This document shows positions 9,461 to 18,500 of a DNA stretch of 64,000 nt, one piece after another; the stretch's first letter is position 1; every line of letters starts with the position of its first letter. The stretch is taken from contig NZ_JMLQ01000003.1 of NCBI RefSeq assembly GCF_000686025.1, positions 496,001 through 560,000 on the forward strand. Direction: 5' to 3'. The position numbers and the translations under genes are program-made. Origin of the DNA: Rhodococcus sp. UNC23MFCrub1.1 (GTDB taxonomy: Bacteria > Actinomycetota > Actinomycetes > Mycobacteriales > Mycobacteriaceae). The notes below the pieces were generated by a model. The model worked only from the letters and a program-made list of their open reading frames with translations. It was not told where the DNA came from and did not search any database.

Positions 9461-10666
9461 ATGCGCCGATTCAGCGAATGGCTCCGCCACCGTCCGTTCG
9501 CGGTCGACTGTGCGCTGGCGGTGTCACTCTTCCTCATCGAGCTCACGGCCGTCGCTGCCGTGGAGCAGCCACTCGTCTACGTGGCGATGGCGGTCGCCGT
9601 GTCCACGCCGATCGCCTGGCGCCGCCGCTACCCGGTGGCCGCCGCCTGGACGGCGCTCGCACTCGGCCAGGTCGCGACTCTGATGGTGTGGGCATCGGAG
9701 GAACCGCGCACGCTGCCGCCCGGGCAGCTCGGCTTCGTGGTGATGCTCTACACGCTGGCCGTGTACACCGACCGGCGCACGACCCTCCTCTTCGCGCTGG
9801 GCCTCGCGGCCGACATCGTCGTCGTGCGACTCGTGCTCGGGTCCGACTGGACCTCCACCATCTTCTTCGTCCTCCTCTACGCCCTGGCCTACATCACGGC
9901 GGAGTTCCTCGGGACTCGCCGGGCCTACGTCGCCGAGGTCAGCGCACGGCTCGCCGTCGCCGAATCCGATCGTGACCGACGCGCCGTCGAGGCGGTGTCC
10001 GCCGAGCGCACCCGCATCGCCCGCGAACTGCACGACGTGGTGGCCCACGCGGTGAGCGTCATGATCGTGCAGGCGGACGGGGCGTCCTACGCGCTGCGGT
10101 CGGACCCGGAGCGGGCCGCGGCGGCACTCGCGAACATCTCCGCGACCGGCCGCACCGCACTCACCGAACTCCGACGCACGGTGTCGCTGTTGCGGACCGA
10201 CGAGTCGTCCGAGTCCCACCCCGAGTACGGCACCGCGGCCCTCGCCAAGATCGTGGAGTTGATGCGCGCCGCCGGGCTGCGGGTGTCCATCGAGCAGACG
10301 GGCGAACTCGACGACCTGCCGCCGGCGGTGTCGCTCGGGGTGCACCGGCTGGTGCAGGAATCGCTCACCAATGTGCTGCGCCACGGCGGTGAGCGGCCCC
10401 GAGCCGTGGTGGCCGTGCGCCGCGAACCGTCCGCGGTGACGGTGTCGGTGATCAATTCCTCGGACGACACCGGCCCGGCCGTCGACATCCACGCCGCACC
10501 CACCACCAGCGGCTTCGGCGTCATCGGCATGCGCGAACGTGTCGCCGTGCTGGGCGGAGAGCTCCGCGCCGGTCCGCTGCCGGACGGCCGGTGGCGCGTG
10601 GCCGCGACGCTGCCCCTCGAATTGAAGGCCGCGCTGGGCGTCGACCAGGACCACCCGGACCGCTAG
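9461..10666 (+). CDS. Sensor histidine kinase (HisKA_3 / NarL-type system)
   Basis: A 401-residue membrane sensor kinase. Residues 1-150 hold four to five hydrophobic helices with little extracytoplasmic sequence. The dimerisation/phosphoacceptor helix follows as ERTRIARELHDVVAHAVSVM, with phosphorylated His191. The ATPase domain shows HRLVQESLTNVLRHGG (N-box) and GFGVIGMRERVAVLGG (G-boxes). It should autophosphorylate and pass phosphate to the response regulator encoded 10 bases downstream. The ATG at 9461 begins the MRRFSEWLRH segment directly before the first membrane helix; longer readings run through the divergent permease gene. The signal is unknown; the layout resembles DesK/LiaS-like envelope sensors. 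Confidence 0.92.
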   Translation: MRRFSEWLRHRPFAVDCALAVSLFLIELTAVAAVEQPLVYVAMAVAVSTPIAWRRRYPVAAAWTALALGQVATLMVWASEEPRTLPPGQLGFVVMLYTLAVYTDRRTTLLFALGLAADIVVVRLVLGSDWTSTIFFVLLYALAYITAEFLGTRRAYVAEVSARLAVAESDRDRRAVEAVSAERTRIARELHDVVAHAVSVMIVQADGASYALRSDPERAAAALANISATGRTALTELRRTVSLLRTDESSESHPEYGTAALAKIVELMRAAGLRVSIEQTGELDDLPPAVSLGVHRLVQESLTNVLRHGGERPRAVVAVRREPSAVTVSVINSSDDTGPAVDIHAAPTTSGFGVIGMRERVAVLGGELRAGPLPDGRWRVAATLPLELKAALGVDQDHPDR

Positions 10667-10676
10667 GTTGTCTCCC

Positions 10677-11339
10677 GTGTCCATCTCGGTGCTCCTGGTC
10701 GACGATCAGGAACTGATGCGCATGGGTCTGTCGATGGTTCTCGGCGCGCAGCCCGACATCGACGTGGTGGGCGACGTGCCCGACGGTGCCTCCGCGATCG
10801 CCGCGGCCGCGCGCCTCGAACCGGACGTCGTGCTGATGGACGTCCGCATGCCCGGTATCGACGGTGTCTCGGCCACCGAACGCATCATCGCGGCGCAACC
10901 CGAGGTGCGGGTCATCGTCATGACGACCTTCGACCTGGACGAACACGCCCTGGGCGCACTGCGTGCCGGTGCCAGCGGATTTCTCCTCAAGGACACGCCT
11001 CCGGAGGACCTCGTGTCCGCGATCCGCAGCGTGGCGGCAGGGGACGCCGTCGTCTCGCCGCGGGTGACCCGACGTCTGCTCTCCCGCATCGTCGCCGGGC
11101 AACCGCGCGATGTTCCCGGACGATCGGCAGCCGTCGAATCGCTCACCGACCGTGAGCGCGAGGTGCTGCTGCTCATCGCCGCCGGCAAGTCGAACGCCGA
11201 GATCGCGGGTGAGCTGTTCCTGTCCGAGGCGACCGTCAAGACCCACGTCGGCCGCATGCTCACCAAGCTCGGGCTACGCGATCGCGTCCAGGCCGTCGTG
11301 CTCGCCTACGAGCTTGGACTGGTCACTCCGGGCGCCTGA
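10677..11339 (+). CDS. NarL/FixJ-family response regulator
   Basis: A 220-residue two-domain regulator. The receiver domain has the acidic pair in LLVDDQ, the phosphoacceptor Asp55 in VLMDVRMPG, and the conserved Lys in GFLLKDTPPEDL. The LuxR-type HTH near residues 150-212 reads LTDREREVLLLIAAGKSNAEIAGEL then SEATVKTHVGRMLTKLGLRDR. The GTG at 10677 is preferred because it opens directly on SISVLLVDD; a TTG at 10668 is also in frame. It forms a two-component pair with the upstream kinase. Targets are unknown; the next gene, fxsA-like, is a candidate only by proximity. Confidence 0.93.
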   Translation: MSISVLLVDDQELMRMGLSMVLGAQPDIDVVGDVPDGASAIAAAARLEPDVVLMDVRMPGIDGVSATERIIAAQPEVRVIVMTTFDLDEHALGALRAGASGFLLKDTPPEDLVSAIRSVAAGDAVVSPRVTRRLLSRIVAGQPRDVPGRSAAVESLTDREREVLLLIAAGKSNAEIAGELFLSEATVKTHVGRMLTKLGLRDRVQAVVLAYELGLVTPGA

Positions 11340-11416
11340 CCGGCCGGGAGAAAAACGAGGCGGTCGCGCGTTGACACGGCAGACGGGTTCGACCAGTCGC
11401 CGAAAGGACTCCCGCG

Positions 11417-11953
11417 ATGCCACTGCTCTACTTCTTCCTCTACCTCGTCGTCGAGATCAGCGCCCTCGTGTGGCTCGGCTCGGCGATCGGCATCCTGTGG
11501 ACGGTGTTCGTGGTGATCGCACTGTCCGCTCTGGGCATGGTCGCGATCCGCTCCCAGGGTCGGCGCGTGCTCTCGGAACTGCGCTCGGCCAACGCCGGAC
11601 GCCGCTCACCCGGCGGCGCGGTCGCGGACGGTGCGCTCGTGGCCCTCGGCTCGGTCCTGCTGACGATTCCCGGTCTCGTCTCGAGCGTCCTCGGCCTGCT
11701 GCTGATGATCCCGCTGACCCGCGCGCTGCTTCGTCCGGTCATCGCGCGGTCCGCCGCCCGGCGCGTCGAGACGGCCGTGGCCTCGGGCCGTACGTTCCCG
11801 CCCGGCGGTTTCGGGCCGCAGGGATTCGGGCCGCAGGGTTTCGGGGCCGGTCACGTGGTCATCGACGACGACGTGATGCCGGACCGCGGGAATTCGGCCC
11901 CTCGCGACACGCGCGGTGTGATCGACGGCACCACCGGCCGCGACGAGCGCTGA
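11417..11953 (+). CDS. fxsA: FxsA-family membrane protein
   Basis: A 178-residue FxsA (DUF/phage T7 exclusion suppressor) membrane protein. Residues 1-45 contain two hydrophobic segments around the family motif VEISALVWLGSAIG, then after a polar loop two more in ALVALGSVLLTIPGLVSSVLGLLLMIP. In E. coli FxsA overproduction relieves exclusion of T7 by the F plasmid; its normal role is unclear. The C-terminal tail contains a short tandem GFGPQ repeat and an acidic end. A GAAAGGA ribosome site lies a few bases upstream of the ATG. An FxsA gene near lnt and rbpA is also the arrangement in Mycobacterium, from general knowledge. Confidence 0.88.
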   Translation: MPLLYFFLYLVVEISALVWLGSAIGILWTVFVVIALSALGMVAIRSQGRRVLSELRSANAGRRSPGGAVADGALVALGSVLLTIPGLVSSVLGLLLMIPLTRALLRPVIARSAARRVETAVASGRTFPPGGFGPQGFGPQGFGAGHVVIDDDVMPDRGNSAPRDTRGVIDGTTGRDER

Positions 11954-11996
11954 CCCCCGACACCCCGGCCGCCCGACACCGGGCACACTGGCGAGC

Positions 11997-13586
11997 GTGA
12001 GTACGCATCTGCTGGTCGGCGGACGGATCTACAGCCCGTCCGCGCCCGACGCGACAGCCATGGCCGTCACCGACGGCACCGTCGTCTGGATCGGTGAGGA
12101 TCGCCCCGCGCGGGCGCTTCATCCCGACGCCGAGGTGGTGGAACTGAACGGGGAGTTCGTGACTCCCGCGTTCGTGGACACCCACGTCCACACCACCGCC
12201 ACCGGTCTGGCGCTCATCGGACTCGATCTGAGCGGCGCTCGGTCTCTCGACGAGTGCCTGCGTGCTCTCGCGGCGTACGCGGCCGAGGACGGGGGCACCC
12301 TGATCTGGGGGCAGAACTGGGACGAGTCGACGTGGCCGGAGGGGCGCGGCCCCACCACCGCGGAGCTCGACGCCGCAGCACCCGGACGGGCCGTGTACCT
12401 CTCGCGCATCGACGCGCACTCCGCGGCGTGCTCGACGGTGCTGCGTCGCGCCGCCGGGGACGTGGTCGCCACCGCAGATCCGCAACGGCCGCTCATCGCG
12501 GAGGCGCACCATGCCGTGCGCACCCGGGCGCTGGACCTGCTGAGCCCCGCGGGCCGGCACCGCGCCCGCGTCGCCGCGCTCGATCATGCTGCCGCGCACG
12601 GGGTCGCCGCCGTGCACGAGTGCGCCGGCCCCGACATCTCCGGCCGCGTCGACCTGGCCGAACTCCTCGCCCTCGAGCACGGCGTCGAGGTGCGCGCCTA
12701 CTGGGGCGAGGCCGTCTCGACCCCGGACGAGGCGACGGCACTCCTGGCCGCGACCGGCGCGCACGCCCTGGGCGGCGACCTCTTCGTCGACGGTTCGATC
12801 GGCTCGCACACCGCCTGGCTGCACGACCACTATGCTGACCACTCCGGTTGCGGCCGTTCGTATCTCGACGTCGACGTGATCGCGGCGCACGTCTCCGCCT
12901 GCACGCGGGCCGGGATCCAGGCCGGCTTCCACGTCATCGGCGACGCCGCCACCAGTGCCGTGGTCGAGGCGTTCGGGCGGGTCGTGGCCGAGCTCGGCGG
13001 CCCCGCCGTGGCGTCTCGCGGCCATCGCCTCGAGCACATCGAGATGGTGTCGTCCGAGCAGGCCGACGCCCTCGCGGCGTGGGGTGTCATCGCGAGCGTG
13101 CAACCGGTGTTCGACACCTACTGGGGCGGTGAGGAGGGCCTGTACGCCACCCGACTCGGCGCGGAGCGCGCTCGCGCACTCAACCCGCTGGCGATGATGG
13201 CGTCCGCCGGGGTGTCGCTGGCCATCGGGTCGGACGCACCCGTCACGCCGCTCGAGCCGTGGCGCGGTGTCCGCGGAGCGGTCAACCACCGCACACCGGG
13301 CAGTGCCGTCTCGCCCCGCGCCGCGTTCTCCGCGGCCACGCGCGGCGCCTGGCGCGCCGGGGGAGTGCGCGACGGCCTGGCCGGCACGCTGGTGCCGGGC
13401 GCGCCGGCCAGCTATGCGGTGTGGGACGCCGCGGAACTGGTCGTGAGCGCACCACGGGACTCGGTGCAGCGCTGGTCCACCGACCCGCGGTCACGAGTTC
13501 CGGCCCTGCCTCGCCTCGATCCCGAGGCGCCGGACCCGGTGTGCCTGGAGACCGTGCACCGCGGCACCACGGTGTACCGCGCGTGA
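11997..13586 (+). CDS. Amidohydrolase family protein (YtcJ-like)
   Basis: A 529-residue metal-dependent hydrolase of the amidohydrolase_3 group. The first metal motif DTHVH lies at residues 61-65, a WGQNWDES segment follows, then a HVIGD motif, a second GHRLEHIE metal ligand region and the late catalytic IGSDAP. These proteins hydrolyse N-acyl or formyl amide bonds; no substrate can be named. GTG at 11997 is taken as start because it opens on STHLLVGGRI, the usual composite beta-domain. The stop overlaps the lnt start (GTGA), so the two are probably translated together. Mycobacteria carry an equivalent gene (Rv2052c region) by lnt, as far as I recall. Confidence 0.88.
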   Translation: MSTHLLVGGRIYSPSAPDATAMAVTDGTVVWIGEDRPARALHPDAEVVELNGEFVTPAFVDTHVHTTATGLALIGLDLSGARSLDECLRALAAYAAEDGGTLIWGQNWDESTWPEGRGPTTAELDAAAPGRAVYLSRIDAHSAACSTVLRRAAGDVVATADPQRPLIAEAHHAVRTRALDLLSPAGRHRARVAALDHAAAHGVAAVHECAGPDISGRVDLAELLALEHGVEVRAYWGEAVSTPDEATALLAATGAHALGGDLFVDGSIGSHTAWLHDHYADHSGCGRSYLDVDVIAAHVSACTRAGIQAGFHVIGDAATSAVVEAFGRVVAELGGPAVASRGHRLEHIEMVSSEQADALAAWGVIASVQPVFDTYWGGEEGLYATRLGAERARALNPLAMMASAGVSLAIGSDAPVTPLEPWRGVRGAVNHRTPGSAVSPRAAFSAATRGAWRAGGVRDGLAGTLVPGAPASYAVWDAAELVVSAPRDSVQRWSTDPRSRVPALPRLDPEAPDPVCLETVHRGTTVYRA

Positions 13587-15163
13587 GCGTTCCCGCTCGA
13601 CTGATCCCACCCGCGCGGCTCGCTCTCTCGGCCGGCGCCGGCGCGCTCCTGTTCGCGTCGTTCCCACCGCGATCACTGTGGTTTCTCGCACCCGTCGCCC
13701 TGGCGCTCGTCACGTTCGTCCTGACCGAGCGGCGGGTCGACGATCCGGCGCGCGCCCTGTCGCTGAAGGGCGGCTTCCTGTACGGGTTCGCTTTCGGCCT
13801 CGGCTTCTTCCTGCCGCTGCTCCCGTGGATCGGCGTGTACGTCGGACCGCTGCCGTGGATCGCGCTCGCCGTCGCGGAGTCACTGTTCCTCGGTCTGTTC
13901 GGACTGCTCGCCGTGGTGGTGTCCCGCCTACCGTTCGCCGCGGTGTGGATCACCATGGTGTGGTCACTGACGGAATGGTTGCGCAGCACGGTCCCGTTCG
14001 GCGGATTCCCCTGGGGCCGTCTGGCCTTCGGTCAGTCCGAATCACCCCTGCTTCCGCTGGCCGCACTCGGCGGCGCCCCGCTGCTCAGCGCCGCGGTGGC
14101 ACTGATCGGTGTGTGCCTGACGCTGCTGTGCAGGACGGTGCGCACCGGCTTCGCCGTCACCTCGGTCGCCGGGCTGGTCGCGCTCGCCGCCGTGGCGCCG
14201 GTCGTCGCACTCGTCGTGCGCCCCACGCTCGCGGGTCCACAGGACGGTGAGGACACGATCACCATCGCGGCCATCCAGGGCAGCGTTCCCCGGCTGGGCC
14301 TCGACTTCAACGCGCAACGCCGCCAGGTGCTCGACAACCACGTGAACGAGACTCTCCGGCTGGCGGAGGAGGTCGAGGCGGGGCGGACCCCGAAGCCCGA
14401 CGTCGTCATCTGGCCGGAGAACGCGTCGGACGTCGATCCCACCCGCGACGCGACCGCAGCGGCCGAGATCACGGCCGCCTCCGTCCGGATCGACGCACCG
14501 ATTCTCGTGGGCGCGGTGCTGTCGAATGCCGACGGCACCTCCACCAACTCGGTCATCGCCTGGGACGGAGCCGCCGGACCGGGGGAGCGCCACGACAAGA
14601 AGATCGTCCAACCGTTCGGGGAGTATCTGCCGTACCGCAGCTTCTTCCGGCTGTTCTCCTTGTACGCCGACTCGGCGGGCAACTTCGTGCCCGGCGACGG
14701 CGACGGCGTCGTGCACGTGCCCGCCGGCACGGATCGCGAGCAGCGGGCTCTCGCGGTGGGTGTCGCGACCTGCTACGAGGTGGCCTTCGACCGCGCACCC
14801 ACCGAGGCGGTGCGCGCCGGCGCCCAGATTCTCGCGGTGCCCACCAACAACGCGACCTTCGGCGACACGGAGATGACCTACCAGCAGCTGGCCATGTCGC
14901 GAGTCCGGGCGGTGGAGCACTCGAGGACCGTCGTGGTCGCCGCCACCAGCGGGGTCAGCGCCGTCATCGCGCCCGATGGTTCCGTGACCTCTCGGACCGC
15001 TCTCTTCGACGCCGACCATCTGGTCGCCACGGTGGGTCTGCGCACCGACACCACACTCGCGACGCGGCTGGGATCCACCGTCGAGTACGTGTTCGTGGCC
15101 CTCGGCGTCCTGAGTGTGATCGGCGCCACGATACCGAACGTTCGACGGCGCCGGGCCCGCTGA
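13583..15163 (+). CDS. lnt: Apolipoprotein N-acyltransferase
   Basis: A 526-residue Lnt, which N-acylates the diacylglyceryl-cysteine of lipoproteins in the cytoplasmic membrane. Residues about 1-205 contain six or more membrane helices. The nitrilase-like domain follows with the catalytic triad visible: Glu279 in WPENAS, Lys339/340 in HDKKIVQPFGEYLPYR and Cys397 in GVATCYEVAFDR. The GTG start at 13583 overlaps the amidohydrolase stop. In Mycobacterium tuberculosis Lnt is fused to polyprenol-phosphate mannose synthase (Ppm1); here the protein ends after a last C-terminal helix and no Ppm domain or separate ppm gene follows in the window. Confidence 0.94.
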   Translation: MSVPARLIPPARLALSAGAGALLFASFPPRSLWFLAPVALALVTFVLTERRVDDPARALSLKGGFLYGFAFGLGFFLPLLPWIGVYVGPLPWIALAVAESLFLGLFGLLAVVVSRLPFAAVWITMVWSLTEWLRSTVPFGGFPWGRLAFGQSESPLLPLAALGGAPLLSAAVALIGVCLTLLCRTVRTGFAVTSVAGLVALAAVAPVVALVVRPTLAGPQDGEDTITIAAIQGSVPRLGLDFNAQRRQVLDNHVNETLRLAEEVEAGRTPKPDVVIWPENASDVDPTRDATAAAEITAASVRIDAPILVGAVLSNADGTSTNSVIAWDGAAGPGERHDKKIVQPFGEYLPYRSFFRLFSLYADSAGNFVPGDGDGVVHVPAGTDREQRALAVGVATCYEVAFDRAPTEAVRAGAQILAVPTNNATFGDTEMTYQQLAMSRVRAVEHSRTVVVAATSGVSAVIAPDGSVTSRTALFDADHLVATVGLRTDTTLATRLGSTVEYVFVALGVLSVIGATIPNVRRRRAR

Positions 15164-15501
15164 CCGGGCACACGGCTCCGCGTCCGCTGGTCGGGGCGGT
15201 CTTTCCGCACTTTTCGTGATCTGTCACCGCGATGGACGTAACGTTTCGGGTCCGCAAACCGAGAAGTTGGTAAGTCTCACCCATCCACGACGGGTGGTTG
15301 AGCGAATGCCACATACAGCTCAGTACAGAGTGCGACCACGGTCGGGGACACCGGAAGTCACACACAGCACGCAGACGTGCGGCCGAATCGGCCGCGGCGT
15401 CGATGCTCTCTGCGTCCGTTCGGTGGAAGTGTGCGTCGTCTCGCACAGCCCGGGGAGCAGGACCGCTCCTCGGCCACGGGACCGACGAGGAGGAGCGAAC
15501 G
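15164..15501 (+). other. Leader region between lnt and the NRPS gene
   Basis: About 340 bases without a convincing gene. It holds an IdeR-like iron box at 15266-15284 and, just downstream, a weak stem formed by CACCC and GGGTG around 15278-15297. A strong Shine-Dalgarno AGGAGGAG sits six to fourteen bases before the NRPS ATG at 15502. The reading frame is open upstream to 15298, but these codons lack any condensation-domain similarity. The long untranslated leader would allow attenuation or a small RNA, but I recognise no riboswitch class. Confidence 0.55.
15266..15284 (+). promoter_or_regulatory. Candidate IdeR/DmdR iron box upstream of NRPS
   Basis: The 19-mer GTTGGTAAGTCTCACCCAT matches the actinobacterial iron-box consensus TTAGGTWAGSCTWACCTAA at about 13 of 19 positions by eye, and its core GGTAAGTCTCACC fits GGTWAGSCTWACC at 11 of 13. 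It lies about 220 bases before the NRPS start. IdeR-Fe2+ binding at such boxes represses siderophore genes when iron is sufficient. The large distance to the ATG and the mismatches leave doubt. Confidence 0.5.
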
Positions 15502-18500
15502 ATGACGACGTCGGACAGCGCACCGAGAACCACCGAACCGGCCGACACGACACCTACCGTGAACCGGACAGCGTCCGATCCCTTCCCGCTCTCCCCGGCG
15601 CAGGCCAGCCTGTGGTTCGCCCAGAAGCTCGCTCCCGAGGTTCCCCTCACCGTCGCGCAGTACGTCGACGTGCAGGGTGACCTCGACATCGACCTGCTCG
15701 AGCGCGTGGGTGCCCGCGCGGCCGCGGAACTCCAGTCCGGCGAGATCAGGCTCGTGGAGATCGACGGTCAGCCGTATCAGGTCGTCGACCCGGCAGCCAC
15801 CGTGCGCACCACTCGGCTCGACGTCCGGTCCGAGGCGGACCCGATCGCCGCGGCCCTGGCCTGGATGCAGAAGGAGATGCGCTCCCCGGTCGATCTGGAC
15901 CGCGATCCGCTGACCGTCAACGTCGTCTTCCGCGTCGAGGACCACCGCTACTTCTGGTACACCCGCATGCACCACATCGCCGGTGACGGATACGGCGCCG
16001 TCACCGCCATGAAGCGCGTCGCCGAGCTGTACACCAACGAGCAGGCCGGTGTTCCCACCCCGGACAGCAAGGCCGGCGACCTGGCCACGCTCTACGCGGC
16101 AGAACGCGCGTACCGCACCTCCACCAGGTTCGAGACCGACCGCGCCTTCTGGCAGGACACGCTCCAGGGTCTGCCGGACACCTTCTCCCTCGCCGATCGC
16201 ACCGCCCCGGCCGCGCCGAGTCGCCTGCGACTCAACGGTGTCACCGACGAGACCGTCGGCGACATGCTCACCTCCGCGGAGGAGCGATTCGACGCCAGTG
16301 CCGCTGCCGTCGTGGCCGCGTCCTTCGCCGCCTACCTGCACCGGGTCACCGGGCGCGCCGACGTCGTCATGAGTCTGCCGGTGTCCGTCCGCACCACCGC
16401 GGCGCTGCGCCGCTCGGGCGGCATGGTGTCCAACGTCGTACCGATCCGCGTGCACATCTCGCCCGACATGAACATCGGCGACCTGGTGTCGTCGGTGACC
16501 CTCGAGATCACCGGTGCGCTGCGCCACCAGAAATACCGCCACGAGGACATCCGCCGCGACCACGGCAGCTCGACCATGCACCGCGGGTTCTTCGGACCCA
16601 TGGTGAACATCATGCTGTTCGACTGGACCGTCGGTCTGGGCGATCTGGTGGGCCGGCTGCACCTGCTCTCCAGCGGTCCCATCGAGGACTTCACCTTCAA
16701 CGTCTACAACAGCGGCGGCAACTCGCTGAACATCGACTTCGAGGGCAACCCGTCGCTGTACGACGAGGACACCCTCGCTGCCCATCATCGGCGGTTCCTC
16801 GCCTTCTTCGAGAACTTCCTGGGACGCGGGGCACGAACTCGCGTCTCCGGTCTCGACGTCGTGCTGCCCGACGAGTACGACCGTGTGGTCACCGAGTTCA
16901 ACGACACAGCCGTGAGCGTTCCGCGGACCACGCTGCCCGCGCTGTTCGACGCACAGGTGCGGCGCACCCCGGACGCGACGGCCCTGGAGTTCGCCGGCAC
17001 CGCACTGACGTACGCGGAACTCGATCGTCGCTCGTCCCGCCTGGCGCGGGCGTTGATCGCCCGCGGCGTCGGACCCGACGTGCTCGTGGGCCTGGCCATG
17101 CAGCGCTCGCTCGACCTCGTCGTCGCGATGTACGCGATCGAGAAGGCCGGCGGCGCCTACGTACCGCTCGACCCCGATCATCCCGCCGAGCGTCTCGGCC
17201 ACGTCCTCGACACCGCCCGGCCCGCGTGCGTGCTGACGGTGTCCACGCAGGGTGTCGTCCTGCCCGACACCGCTGCGCGCGTCGACGTCGACACGCTCGA
17301 TCTCGCCGGACTCGCCGACACGCCGGTCGGCGACAGTGAGCGCACGGCGACTCTGCGACCCGATTCGCTGGCGTACGTGATCTTCACGTCGGGTTCCACG
17401 GGCCGCCCCAAGGGTGTCGGGGTGTCGCACCAGGCGATCGTCAACCGACTGCTGTGGATGCAGAACGAGTACTACCTCGGCGCCGACGACGCCGTGTTGC
17501 AGAAGACTCCGGCGACGTTCGACGTCTCGGTGTGGGAGTTCTTCTGGCCGCTCCAGGTCGGCGCCCGCCTGGTGATCGCGGAGCCCGACGGGCATCGCGA
17601 TCCGCGCTACCTCGCCTCGATCATCGCCGGATCAGGCGTCACCACGGCACATTTCGTGCCCTCGATGCTCGGCGCCTTCGTCGCTGAACTGCGCGCGTCC
17701 GACGCCCGGCTCGGTGACCTGCGTCAGGTGTTCTGCAGCGGTGAGGCACTGCCCGCGGAGACGGCATCGGCATTCCGCTCGCTCACCGGGTCCGCGCTGC
17801 ACAACCTCTACGGGCCGACCGAGGCCGCCGTCGACGTCACCTACTGGGAGGTGACCGACGCCGACGCCGTCACGGTGCCGATCGGACGGCCGGTGTGGAA
17901 CACCGCGTTGCAGATCCTCGACGCCCGGCTCGAGCCGGTTCCGGTGGGAACGGCGGGCGAGCTCTACCTCGCGGGCGACCAGCTCGCCCGTGGCTACGTC
18001 GGTCGGCCCGATCTGAGCGCCGACCGGTTCGTCGCCGACCCGCTGTCGGCGCACGGCACCCGCATGTACCGCACCGGCGACCTGGCGCGTTGGCGGGCCG
18101 ACGGCGCCGTCGAGTACCTGGGCCGCACCGACTTCCAGGTCAAGATCCGCGGACTGCGGATCGAGCTCGGCGACGTCGAGGCGGCTCTGGTCGCGCATCC
18201 CGCCGTGCACCACGCGGTGGCCGTGGCCCACGTCGACGAGCGCGGCGAGACCACGCTCGTCGCGTACGTCGCACCCGAGCCCGGCACCGACGCGGCGAGC
18301 GTCGAGGTCCGCGCTGTCGCCGCGACCGTCGCCGACCGCCTCCCGTCCTACATGGTGCCGTCGCTGGTGATCGTTCTCGACGCACTTCCGTTGAGCGCCA
18401 ACGGCAAGGTCGACCGCAAGGCACTGCCGGAACCGGTGCGCCGCCGGGCCGACGTGCCCTCGGTCCCGCCGCGCACAGAGGTCGAGCGACGCATCGCCGA

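Noticed and set aside
11859..13289. 476-codon minus-strand frame over the amidohydrolase
   Set aside because: Antisense shadow of a well-supported gene; no protein similarity and no ribosome site.
15240..15310. Possible riboswitch in the NRPS leader
   Set aside because: The only stem is a five-base CACCC/GGGTG pair; no conserved core of a known riboswitch class can be recognised.
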